Shown: positions 14,967 through 22,153 of the stretch, piece after piece
Layout: every line of letters starts with the position of its first letter
Numbering within the stretch: position 1 is the stretch's first letter
Origin: Bacillus sp. REN10
GTDB lineage: Bacteria > Bacillota > Bacilli > Bacillales > Domibacillaceae
Direction of reading: 5' to 3'
Length of the DNA stretch: 41,500 bases
Assembly: GCF_016820555.1 (NCBI RefSeq)
Contig: NZ_JADHDW010000017.1
Span: forward strand, 219-41,718
Notes under the pieces: generated by a model
Database searches by the model: none
What the model saw: the letters and a program-made list of their open reading frames with translations, nothing else
Told to the model about the DNA's origin: nothing
Position numbers and translations under genes: made by a program

Positions 14967-16460
14967 ATGGACAACAATTATAAGCAAAAGATTGTCCAGA
15001 GTGTACCGCAAAAAGGTTTTTTTGGTCATCCTAAAGGATTATTTACGTTATTTTTCACTGAGTTTTGGGAACGATTTTCATATTATGGAATGAAAGCCCT
15101 TTTAATCTATTATATGTACTACTCTGTCTCTGAAGGGGGATTAGGGCTTGATCAAAGTACAGCTTTAGCGATCATGTCGATTTACGGTTCGCTTGTTTAT
15201 ATGTCAGGGATTATTGGCGGTTGGATTGCCGACCGCTTGCTAGGGACATCTCGAACTGTCTTTTATGGTGGTATTCTCATTATGTTTGGGCATATCGTGT
15301 TAGCATTGCCTTCAGGTGCAACCGCATTATTCATCTCGATGGGGTTAATCGTTATCGGAACGGGTCTATTGAAACCGAATGTATCTAGTGTTGTTGGAGA
15401 TGTATACAGTGAAGAAGATCCGCGTCGCGATTCAGGCTTCAGTATTTTTTACATGGGTATTAATGCAGGAGCCCTGATTGCGCCGTTAGTGGTAGGGACA
15501 GTAGGGCAGCAGTACAATTTCCATCTTGGTTTTGGAATCGCTGCGATCGGAATGTTTATTGGATTAGTTGTTTTTGTGACAACAAAGAAGAAAAACCTTG
15601 GATTAGCCGGTACATATGTGACCAATCCGTTAGCTCCAGAAGAAAAGAAAAAGGTGTTTGTCCGAATAGGGCTTGCTATCGCTTTGATGGTAGGGCTTGG
15701 AGCAACAGGAATTGTCACTGGTACGTTGACCATTGATCGTTTTGTTACTTTAGTGAGTATTTTGGGGATTATTATTCCTGCTACTTATTTTATTGTTATG
15801 TATCGAAGTAAAAAAACAACAGAAGTGGAACGTTCCCGTTTGCTTGCTTATATCCCATTATTTATTGCTGCGATGATGTTTTGGGCAATTCAAGAACAAG
15901 GATCGAACATTTTAGCGGTGTATGCAGATAAACGGGTTCAATTGCAATTTGCTGGAATTGAATTGAAATCTTCATGGTTTCAAACATTAAATCCACTGTT
16001 TATTGTTACGTTTGCACCAGTATTCGCTTGGTTATGGGTGAAGCTAGGGAAGCATCAGCCATCTACTCCTAAGAAATTTTCACTTGGTTTATTTTTTGCT
16101 GGTCTATCTTTCTTAGTCATGATTTTCCCAGCTTACTTCAATGGAACAGAGTCATTGGCTAACCCAATGTGGCTTGTGCTTAGCTTTTTCTTAGTCGTTC
16201 TTGGTGAGCTATGCTTATCTCCAGTCGGATTAGCAGCGACAACGAAACTAGCGCCATCTGCGTTTTCGGCGCAAACGATGAGTCTTTGGTTTTTAACCAA
16301 CGCCTCAGCTCAAGCCATCAATGCGAAAATTGTAGGCTACTATACAGACAAAACAGAAATCGCCTACTTCGGGATCATCGGAGGAATAGCGATTTTGCTA
16401 GGGCTATTACTATTCTTATTATCTCCAAAAATTCAAAAAATGATGCGAGGCGTCAGTTAA
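14967..16460 (+). CDS. dtpT: POT-family di-/tripeptide:proton symporter
   Basis: A 497-residue membrane protein with the proton-dependent oligopeptide transporter pattern: EFWERFSYYGM near the N-terminus (the ExxER proton-coupling motif), GGWIADRLLG, and the PTR2 signature FYMGINAGALIAPL. Length and about 14 helices match DtpT of Gram-positive bacteria. It imports di- and tripeptides. ATG 14967 follows AAAGGAG. It is monocistronic, between a consensus promoter and a 17-bp terminator. Confidence 0.94.
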   Translation: MDNNYKQKIVQSVPQKGFFGHPKGLFTLFFTEFWERFSYYGMKALLIYYMYYSVSEGGLGLDQSTALAIMSIYGSLVYMSGIIGGWIADRLLGTSRTVFYGGILIMFGHIVLALPSGATALFISMGLIVIGTGLLKPNVSSVVGDVYSEEDPRRDSGFSIFYMGINAGALIAPLVVGTVGQQYNFHLGFGIAAIGMFIGLVVFVTTKKKNLGLAGTYVTNPLAPEEKKKVFVRIGLAIALMVGLGATGIVTGTLTIDRFVTLVSILGIIIPATYFIVMYRSKKTTEVERSRLLAYIPLFIAAMMFWAIQEQGSNILAVYADKRVQLQFAGIELKSSWFQTLNPLFIVTFAPVFAWLWVKLGKHQPSTPKKFSLGLFFAGLSFLVMIFPAYFNGTESLANPMWLVLSFFLVVLGELCLSPVGLAATTKLAPSAFSAQTMSLWFLTNASAQAINAKIVGYYTDKTEIAYFGIIGGIAILLGLLLFLLSPKIQKMMRGVS

Positions 16461-16482
16461 GGGAGCTCAACCTTACTAATTG

Positions 16483-16522
16483 AAAATAAAAAAGAACGGT
16501 TTCGGCCGTTCTTTTTTATTTT
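16483..16522. terminator. Terminator of dtpT
   Basis: A 17-bp perfect stem (16483-16499 with 16506-16522) with A and T tracts on both sides and a TTTCGG loop. Confidence 0.9.
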
Positions 16523-16638
16523 CCGGGAAATACCGACAACAAGTTTCAGCTTTCATCATACAGAAGAAATGTTGAAACCTTTTCTTCGTTTTTCCGTATA
16601 ACAAAATAGATAAAAGTTGAGCGGAAGGATGATAAATC

Positions 16639-17634
16639 TTGAATCAAGCAGGGAATGTACAAACAGCAACTACATTTGTTGCGGATTATGAAAAATTGGT
16701 CGATGCCGTTAGTTGGGGAGCAGATAAACGTCAATTGTTGTTTATTGTTTGCCAATATCATTCGATCGGGCAGCGTTTCGATCCGAAAAGCTACCTGCAG
16801 CTGTTAAATTACATAAAAAAACAAGTAACGTGGATGTCGCCACTTAGAACGAGTTTTAATTATTCATTTACAGCGATGCTATTAACTAATTTCAAAGATC
16901 CTTATCAAAGTTTTGAAGAGGTACAAAGTTGTTACCGCTTACTGCTAGACAAAGGTTTTCGCAAATCCAGTTACACGTATATCGCAGCAACGGTTGCTGT
17001 TCTGACTCCGGCTGAATGTACGATGGATATGTCTAAATGTGCCACACGAGCCATGGCTATATACAAACAAATGAAAAAAGAGCATTTCTTTTTAACCTCT
17101 TACGAAGATTATCCATTGGCCATTTTACTGGCAAAATGCGAAGGCAATCACCATGGTTTAATGAATGAAATAGAATATTACTATGGGGCATTGAGTGAAG
17201 GGCCTTTTCGTGCAGGAAATGACTTGCAATTTTTGACCCACATTTTAGCTCAAGGTTCTTTTCATAATCGGCCGCTTCTTGCTGAGCGAGCAACTCATTG
17301 GTTCGAAAGCTTGCGGGATGAGGGAGTGAAGATCAAGGGTATTCATTATCCAATAATAGGAATACTCGCTCTTTTAGCCACACCCGATCAGCTGATGGAT
17401 GAAATCATGACATTGTATCATGTCTTTAAAGGGGAAAAACTATTCAAATGGTATCAGGAGATGAGCCTTCTGATTGCTGCTCAATTAGTAATTAAAGAAA
17501 AAATGCAAGATAGCAGTGTAGTAACTGCTGGTTTAGCGGTTTCTATTGAAGCTATTTTACAAGCGCAACAAGCAGCGATGTTTGCGGCCATTGCAGCAGC
17601 AACTGCTCCTTCCTCCGCGACTAGTTCTTCATAA
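16639..17634 (+). CDS. DUF4003 family protein
   Basis: A 331-residue cytosolic, mostly helical protein matching the DUF4003 family found in Bacillaceae; no function is established. There is no signal peptide, membrane helix or catalytic motif I can recognise. The last about 50 residues (from about 280) are Ala-rich (QAQQAAMFAAIAAATA) and end in a Ser run. The start is TTG at 16639, 8-10 nt after GGAAGGAT; no ATG fits better. It is monocistronic. Confidence 0.8.
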   Translation: MNQAGNVQTATTFVADYEKLVDAVSWGADKRQLLFIVCQYHSIGQRFDPKSYLQLLNYIKKQVTWMSPLRTSFNYSFTAMLLTNFKDPYQSFEEVQSCYRLLLDKGFRKSSYTYIAATVAVLTPAECTMDMSKCATRAMAIYKQMKKEHFFLTSYEDYPLAILLAKCEGNHHGLMNEIEYYYGALSEGPFRAGNDLQFLTHILAQGSFHNRPLLAERATHWFESLRDEGVKIKGIHYPIIGILALLATPDQLMDEIMTLYHVFKGEKLFKWYQEMSLLIAAQLVIKEKMQDSSVVTAGLAVSIEAILQAQQAAMFAAIAAATAPSSATSSS

Positions 17635-17720
17635 CGATCAATTGACAGAAGAATTGGAGTAGTATATTGTTCAATCATATTGAGCATAAAGATTCATTTT
17701 TTTAAAGACCAAGTGAAATG

Positions 17721-17832
17721 TTGATTCTGTTGTTATAAACATATAGAGAAACTGTTATCCTAAGAGCGAAAGACCAGCACGCAGGTCAAGCTAGTGATAT
17801 TTTCCTGAACAGGAATATCACTGGCTTTTTTG
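17721..17832 (+). ncRNA. Candidate small RNA or leader ending in a terminator
   Basis: A possible weak promoter (TTGATT 17721-17726, TATAGA 17742-17747, 15-bp spacer) is followed by a small hairpin GACC-n8-GGTC (17772-17787) and a strong terminator stem (17789-17826, AGTGATATT with AATATCACT) plus TTTTTT. No gene occupies this span and it is detached from DUF4003. I could not match it to a known RNA family. Confidence 0.35.
17789..17832 (+). terminator. Strong intrinsic terminator
   Basis: GCTAGTGATATT and GAATATCACTGGC form a long stem closed by TTCCT/AGGAA, followed by TTTTTTG. It may serve DUF4003 or the candidate small RNA. Confidence 0.8.
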
Positions 17833-17876
17833 TTTCATGGTCCAGAACAGAAAGGTGAGAAGGAGATTTAGCCAAC

Positions 17877-17981
17877 ATGAGCAAAAGAAAAGGTTATGGC
17901 GAAGGAAAGAATGATCCGATGTCATTTATAGTAGAAGAGTTGAAGGGAAGCGAGAAAGCATCGGATCTTTTACACGAATGA
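17877..17981 (+). CDS. Possible small protein, 34 residues
   Basis: An ATG-started frame begins MSKRKGYGEGKNDPM and ends DLLHE. A GGTGAGAAGGAG stretch lies 12 or more nt upstream, which is a little far for a ribosome binding site. Its charged, Lys/Glu/Gly-rich composition is protein-like, but I do not recognise a family. It lies alone in the 580-bp interval between DUF4003 and the GntR gene. Confidence 0.35.
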   Translation: MSKRKGYGEGKNDPMSFIVEELKGSEKASDLLHE

Positions 17982-18017
17982 GTCAGCCATTATTCAAAAC
18001 AACCTGAAAAAATAAGA

Positions 18018-18181
18018 TTGTATCCAATTAAAAAGGTAGAATGAATATGGAATACTAGGGTTTGAGAGCCTTTTTGCCCTTTATAATAATAGATTTACGG
18101 ATTATGCTATAATAATCTTGCAATTCAGTATTTTATATGATAAAGTTTTTGTATCCAATATCCAATAGAGGACACTTGGAT
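18018..18181 (+). promoter_or_regulatory. gntR promoter with repeated TTGTATCCAAT operators
   Basis: TTGTATCCAAT occurs exactly twice, at 18018-18028 and 18149-18159, flanking an extended -10 promoter (TGCTATAAT, 18105-18113). A further inverted half, TTGGAT (18176-18181), faces the second copy. GntR-family operators are short dyads of TTGT...ACAA character, so these are candidate autoregulatory sites. The binding protein is inferred, not shown. Confidence 0.45.
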
Positions 18182-18213
18182 GAATTGATTTTTCCTAATT
18201 GAGGTGTACGATC

Positions 18214-18906
18214 ATGAATTTTCAGCCTTCTAAGGATAAAACTACTGTAGTTAATTATGTGACGAAAAACTTAAGACAGGCGATTTTGAACGGCACATTT
18301 AAAGAGGGGGAAAGATTAATCCAAGAGGATTGGGCCAATATTTTAAATGTGAGCCGCATGCCGATAAGAGAAGCGCTAAGACAACTTCAATCGGAAGGGC
18401 TAGTGAGAATTGTTCCACATAAAGGAGCGATTGTTACACCAATTACGAAAGAAGATATAGAAGAAATTTATTATTTGCGCTCATCTTTAGAAGGGTTAGC
18501 TGTCGAAAAGTCGCTACCTTTTTTAACAAATGAGGATAAAAAAGAGTTAGCTAACATTCTAGAGAAAATGGAATCCTTAACGTTAACGGATGAAACGAAT
18601 GATTATTATATTTCGTTAAATGAAAGCTTCCATAAGCTTTTGCGAAAGGGATGTCCATGGACTAGAGTCTTGAAGACAGTAGAAAACTTAGGAATTTCTC
18701 CAATTGCTCCGAGTTTGCTAGTAGACTATTACAAGGAGACTCAGAGAGAACACAGATTTATTTATGAAGCAGTAGAAAGAAACGACCCAGCTGAACTGCG
18801 GGCGGCGATTGAATACCATATATTGAGAACGAAGAATAACTTAATTTCCTATATGGAACATTTAAAGCCGTCTGAAGAAAATATAATGAATCAATCAAAA
18901 AACTAA
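18214..18906 (+). CDS. GntR/FCD-family regulator, CsiR/GlaR-like
   Basis: A 230-residue regulator: an N-terminal winged helix-turn-helix (about 10-75, with SRMPIREALRQLQSEG, the FadR-subfamily recognition block) and a C-terminal FCD ligand domain (about 80-215) with histidines expected to bind metal (ESFHKLL, EHRFIYEAV, EYHILRTKN). It starts at ATG 18214 behind GAGGTG, and is 23 bp upstream of lhgO. In E. coli and Pseudomonas an FCD-type GntR protein (CsiR/GlaR) represses the glutarate hydroxylase operon and is released by glutarate; the location makes the same role likely here. Confidence 0.82.
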   Translation: MNFQPSKDKTTVVNYVTKNLRQAILNGTFKEGERLIQEDWANILNVSRMPIREALRQLQSEGLVRIVPHKGAIVTPITKEDIEEIYYLRSSLEGLAVEKSLPFLTNEDKKELANILEKMESLTLTDETNDYYISLNESFHKLLRKGCPWTRVLKTVENLGISPIAPSLLVDYYKETQREHRFIYEAVERNDPAELRAAIEYHILRTKNNLISYMEHLKPSEENIMNQSKN

Positions 18907-18929
18907 TTGAGTAAGAGGAGGAAGTAGAT

Positions 18930-20144
18930 ATGTACGATTTTAGTGTAGTGGGCGGGGGAATTGTAGGGCTTTCCACAGCCATGGCGTTATGTGAACGTTA
19001 TCCAAATGCAAAGGTGCTTTTATTAGAAAAAGAGCCGCAATTGGCGATGCATCAAACAGGACATAACAGTGGAGTTATTCACTCAGGAATTTATTATAAA
19101 CCAGGAAGCTATAAGGCTCGATTTGCTCGTCAAGGAAGTCAATCCATGAAAGAATTTTGTCAGCAGCACGATATCGAACATGACATTTGCGGGAAGGTCA
19201 TTGTCGCAACCAAAAATGAACAGTTGCCATTGCTTGATAACTTATATAACCGCGGACTTGAAAATGAGTTGGATGTTAAAAAAATCGGCAAAGAAGAATT
19301 AAAGGAAATTGAGCCTCATGTAAATGGTCTAGCAGCTATTAAAGTAGCAGCAGCAGGTATTGTTAACTACAAACAAGTCAGTGAAAAGTTCGCTGAAATC
19401 ATTCGTGAAAAAGGTGGAGACATCCGTCTAGCAACGAAGGTTGAAAATATTTCTGAATTGCAAGATGGCATTACAATTGAAACAACAAAAGGAACATTTA
19501 AATCTAAGTTTCTTATTAACTGTGCTGGATTACATAGTGACCGTGTGACAAACATGACAGGATATAAAACAGATGTAAAAATTGTTCCGTTCCGTGGAGA
19601 ATACTTTAAATTAGTACCTGAAAAAAGACACTTAGTTAAGAACTTAATTTACCCTGTACCAAACCCTAAATTCCCATTCTTGGGAGTTCACTTCACACGT
19701 ATGATCGGCGGAGAAGTAGACGCAGGCCCGAATGCGGTTCTAAGCTTTAAGCGTGAAGGATATAAGAAAACGGACCTCAATATTAAAGATTTATCAGAAG
19801 TAATGGGTTACCCTGGTTTCTGGAAGCTTGCAAGTAAATTTATGGGAGAAGGAATCGAAGAAATGCTTCGTTCATTCAGTAAAGCTAAATTCGTAGCTAG
19901 CTTACAAGAGTTAATTCCAGAAATTCAATCAGAAGATTTAATTCCTGCACCGGCTGGGGTACGTGCGCAAGCATTGAAAAACGATGGTAGCATGGTGGAT
20001 GATTTCTACATCATTCCTGGAGAAAGAAGTATCCATGTATGTAATGCTCCATCACCAGCAGCAACAGCTTCGATCGAAATTGGTAAAGAAGTTGTGAAAC
20101 AAATTGCTGAACATCCAAAAGTATCTCAAATTGTTCATTCCTAA
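18930..20144 (+). CDS. lhgO: L-2-hydroxyglutarate oxidase/dehydrogenase
   Basis: A 404-residue FAD enzyme of the DAO family. The dinucleotide-binding motif is at the N-terminus (VVGGGIVGLSTAMAL), with the following acidic end LLEKE and the HQTGHNSGVIHSGIYY block characteristic of LhgO/L2HGDH. It oxidises L-2-hydroxyglutarate to 2-oxoglutarate, passing electrons to quinone or oxygen. The E. coli counterpart is 422 residues. RBS GAGGAGG precedes ATG 18930. It lies between its likely regulator and DUF3870, with the L-2-hydroxyglutarate-producing GlaH encoded next, so the two enzymes form a consecutive pathway. Confidence 0.94.
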   Translation: MYDFSVVGGGIVGLSTAMALCERYPNAKVLLLEKEPQLAMHQTGHNSGVIHSGIYYKPGSYKARFARQGSQSMKEFCQQHDIEHDICGKVIVATKNEQLPLLDNLYNRGLENELDVKKIGKEELKEIEPHVNGLAAIKVAAAGIVNYKQVSEKFAEIIREKGGDIRLATKVENISELQDGITIETTKGTFKSKFLINCAGLHSDRVTNMTGYKTDVKIVPFRGEYFKLVPEKRHLVKNLIYPVPNPKFPFLGVHFTRMIGGEVDAGPNAVLSFKREGYKKTDLNIKDLSEVMGYPGFWKLASKFMGEGIEEMLRSFSKAKFVASLQELIPEIQSEDLIPAPAGVRAQALKNDGSMVDDFYIIPGERSIHVCNAPSPAATASIEIGKEVVKQIAEHPKVSQIVHS

Positions 20145-20168
20145 TATTATTAGAGGGGAGCCATTAAA

Positions 20169-20495
20169 GTGATTAATTCAAAAGTAATGTTTATCGCTGG
20201 CCACGCAAGATTGCCGCAAGGAATGGCTGCTAAAAGTGTGTTTGATACGTTAACAATTACCGCTGAAGTGGATATTAAATACGGGGTAATTTTAGAAGCC
20301 TCTTGTACGTTAGCGACTGAACACGGCAGGAACTTTATTGGTCAATTACTTAGAGGAGTTAGTTTAAAAGACGGTATTGACGAACCTCTTAAACAACTTC
20401 AGTTGTATTATAAAGGAAAAGCCGCTAATGCTTTGGCTGCTGCTTTAAATGATTTGCATTTACACTATCAACAAGTTTCGAAAAGTGCAAAATAA
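20169..20495 (+). CDS. DUF3870 protein in the glutarate operon
   Basis: A 108-residue soluble protein of the DUF3870 family, unknown function. The start is GTG at 20169 behind GAGGGGAG. Visible features are FIAGHARLPQGMAAKSVF near the N-terminus, YGVILEASCTLATEHG with a single Cys in the middle, and FIGQLLRG. It is 24 bp from lhgO, so most likely co-transcribed with gntR-lhgO. The compact size and absence of a helix-turn-helix or membrane segment suggest a small accessory or ligand-binding protein, but this is a guess. Confidence 0.8.
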   Translation: MINSKVMFIAGHARLPQGMAAKSVFDTLTITAEVDIKYGVILEASCTLATEHGRNFIGQLLRGVSLKDGIDEPLKQLQLYYKGKAANALAAALNDLHLHYQQVSKSAK

Positions 20496-20508
20496 TAATC
20501 AAAAAATA

Positions 20509-20537
20509 TTGACAATTTTATGACCTTGGCATATACT
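20509..20537 (+). promoter_or_regulatory. Consensus sigma-A promoter of glaH
   Basis: TTGACA (20509-20514), 17-bp spacer, TATACT (20532-20537). Start near 20544. glaH therefore has its own promoter, separate from gntR-lhgO-DUF3870, and unlike its downstream neighbours it is not driven by sigma-54. Confidence 0.85.
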
Positions 20538-20543
20538 AACGAT

Positions 20544-20740
20544 AGTTAATAAATATATACTCACCTTGAGAAAATTGCCTTTTCCAATCACGTGGGTAAT
20601 ATCATATAACAGGTCCTTTAATTGCATGTAAAATATGAACTGAACTATTTACTGTGACTCCACTTCCCTGGAGCAGTGAAGTAAATATAAGCCAGTTTAC
20701 TCATCTTTTTTATAAAAAGGGGTAAACTGGCTTTTTTATT
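20544..20740 (+). ncRNA. Structured leader of glaH with attenuator-like switch
   Basis: The leader has a nested stem at 20559-20597 (ACTCAC with GTGGGT enclosing TTGaGAAAA with TTTTCCAA), then a long hairpin at 20647-20686 (ATTTACT with AGTAAAT; inner CTCCA with TGGAG). Next come a 12-bp terminator (20689-20700 with 20722-20733) and T-rich sequence. AGTAAA (20680-20685) can alternatively pair with TTTACT (20696-20701), breaking both neighbours, which is the layout of an attenuator or riboswitch expression platform. I checked for T-box, lysine, glycine, glutamine, SAM and TPP hallmarks and found none. The switch, and any ligand such as glutarate, is inference. Confidence 0.55.
20689..20740 (+). 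terminator. Terminator inside the glaH leader
   Basis: AAGCCAGTTTAC (20689-20700) and GTAAACTGGCTT (20722-20733) are exact complements, extended inward by T/A pairing, and are followed by TTTTATTTTCTT. It lies 50 nt before the glaH start codon and downstream of the glaH promoter, so it must be regulated for expression. Confidence 0.88.
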
Positions 20741-20789
20741 TTCTTGCATGAGACCAACTAATAATGATAAAACCTAGGAGGAATTTTTA

Positions 20790-21731
20790 ATGAGTACTAT
20801 GGAAAAACAAGCTAAAAAATTTATTGCCAAAACACCTAACTATGAGGTAACATCTCATCCGCAAAGCGATCGCCTGTATCATATTGAATTAGATCGCACG
20901 GTAATTAGAGCTTTTCTCGAAAAAGCAAAACAAGAGGGTGTAACAGTTCAACACTTAGAGTACACACCATATGCTAGACGAATTGTTGCCGACTATTTGC
21001 TCCAATTAACAGGAAAAGAGTTCCAAGATGTATTAAGAGGTATCCTTCATGACCGTGAAACAGGTGGCTATACAATCGGTTTACAAGGGGAAACAGTAGA
21101 TAAAGAAGAGTATGTGATTTTTGCAACAGCTTTAACACATATTGTAGGTACACCAAACTTTGATGCTATGACAAATAAATACTATGCTCGCTTTACTGTT
21201 GCACATACAGATTCAAGTGACTCTTATCTTCGTCAAGCTTATCGTTTATTCACTCTTCATACAGATGGAACATTTGTCGATGAGCCAACTGACTGGTTAT
21301 TGATGATGAAGATGACAGAAGAAAATGCAGTGGGTGGCGAATCTCGTTTACTACATTTAGACGACTGGGAAGAGTTAGATAAATTCTCTACTCATCCATT
21401 AGCGACTCATAAGTTTACTTATAGAGCACCAAGCAGCAAAAACGTAGATCAAGAAGTTCAACGTGCTACATTCTTCAATGATAACAATAAACCTTGTATT
21501 TGCTACATTGATCAATTCGTGTATCCAGACACAATTGAAGAAGCAAAATACCTGAAAGAACTTTCTGATTCAATGGAAAGCGATGAAAGCGTTATTGAAT
21601 TAAAATTACCTGTTGGTGACCTAGTCATGTTAAATAACTTATTCTGGTTGCATGGTCGTGCAGCTTTTGAAGTGAATACTGAATTAAATCGCGAATTAAT
21701 GCGTCAACGTGGACGTTTCGCTGAAATTTAA
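20790..21731 (+). CDS. glaH: Glutarate 2-hydroxylase (Fe(II)/2-oxoglutarate dioxygenase)
   Basis: A 313-residue CsiD-family enzyme that converts glutarate plus 2-oxoglutarate and O2 to L-2-hydroxyglutarate, succinate and CO2. Metal ligands are visible: His157-x-Asp159 (LFTLHTDGTF) and His288 (NLFWLHGRAAF), with the 2-oxoglutarate-binding arginine in MRQRGRF (305-309). Blocks such as SDSYLRQ, LLHLDDWEELD, PSKNV and YIDQFV are shared with E. coli CsiD as I recall it. ATG 20790 follows AGGAGG. Together with LhgO the net result is glutarate to 2-oxoglutarate, which resupplies the co-substrate GlaH consumes. Confidence 0.96.
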   Translation: MSTMEKQAKKFIAKTPNYEVTSHPQSDRLYHIELDRTVIRAFLEKAKQEGVTVQHLEYTPYARRIVADYLLQLTGKEFQDVLRGILHDRETGGYTIGLQGETVDKEEYVIFATALTHIVGTPNFDAMTNKYYARFTVAHTDSSDSYLRQAYRLFTLHTDGTFVDEPTDWLLMMKMTEENAVGGESRLLHLDDWEELDKFSTHPLATHKFTYRAPSSKNVDQEVQRATFFNDNNKPCICYIDQFVYPDTIEEAKYLKELSDSMESDESVIELKLPVGDLVMLNNLFWLHGRAAFEVNTELNRELMRQRGRFAEI

Positions 21732-21739
21732 TAATGATG

Positions 21740-21773
21740 AAAGATGCGGACTTTATGTCTGCATCTTTTTTTT
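21740..21773 (+). terminator. Terminator of glaH
   Basis: AAAGATGC (21740-21747) with GCATCTTT (21761-21768), closed by GAC/GTC, followed by eight T. Confidence 0.85.
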
Positions 21774-21803
21774 GTCTATTCTATATGTATGTAAGAATAA
21801 CTT

Positions 21804-21817
21804 ATGCAATTTTGCAT
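21804..21817. promoter_or_regulatory. Candidate activator site upstream of puuP
   Basis: ATGCAA-TT-TTGCAT is a perfect dyad, about 165 bp upstream of the -24 element. TTATGC-type motifs also lie upstream of the other two sigma-54 promoters of the island (23629-23634 and 27896-27907), in the position expected for enhancer binding. Confidence 0.35.
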
Positions 21818-21890
21818 TTTAGGTGGATAATCTATAAAAAGATCGTTGATGATCCATTGTTCTGCAACAAAGCATTAAAATTATTTTTTC

Positions 21891-21936
21891 GACAAATATA
21901 CCTTTAAATTAGCGGTATATTTGTCTTTTTTTCTTT
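21891..21936 (+). terminator. Second strong terminator-like hairpin before puuP
   Basis: GACAAATATACC (21891-21902) and GGTATATTTGTC (21914-21925) are perfect complements, followed by TTTTTTTCTTTTTTT. It lies 120 bp past the glaH terminator and 33 bp before the sigma-54 promoter, so it insulates puuP from read-through or doubles as a binding site. Confidence 0.75.
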
Positions 21937-21968
21937 TTTGAAAATTTTTTATGTTTTTTTTGTAAAGT

Positions 21969-21984
21969 TGGCACAATAATTGTA
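21969..21984 (+). promoter_or_regulatory. Sigma-54 (-24/-12) promoter of puuP
   Basis: TGGCACAATAATTGTA: a perfect -24 block, correct 10-bp GG to -12 spacing, and TTGT instead of TTGC at -12. Start near 21995 gives a leader of about 160 nt before the puuP ATG. Confidence 0.7.
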
Positions 21985-22153
21985 AGAATATTTAATAAAC
22001 TGTAAGCTGAGTTGAAAAATGATGTTGATTTGAATAGTGTTTGACTCCTTGGAATGAATCAAACAACAACATTGTTTTGTAACATAGTCAAATGATAAAC
22101 AGTAAGTGACAGCGATCAAGGGGAAGTGTAATGCACATGAGGAGGAATGATAT

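Noticed and set aside
17750-17832. Cyclic di-GMP or preQ1 riboswitch in the 17.75 kb hairpin region
   Set aside because: The short ACGCA motif occurs in the loop, but the other conserved aptamer blocks are missing and no gene follows the terminator in operon distance.
20521-20545. A -24/-12-like TGGCAT upstream of glaH
   Set aside because: The spacing to a GC is wrong and the bases are part of a consensus sigma-A promoter (TTGACA-17-TATACT).
20544-20740. glaH leader as T-box, lysine, glycine, glutamine or SAM riboswitch
   Set aside because: No T-box GGNACCGCG block, and no lysine, glycine, glnA or SAM core sequences are present.
21891-21925. The inverted repeat before puuP as the activator site
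   Set aside because: The run of T directly after its 3' arm fits a terminator better; a binding role is not excluded but not claimed.
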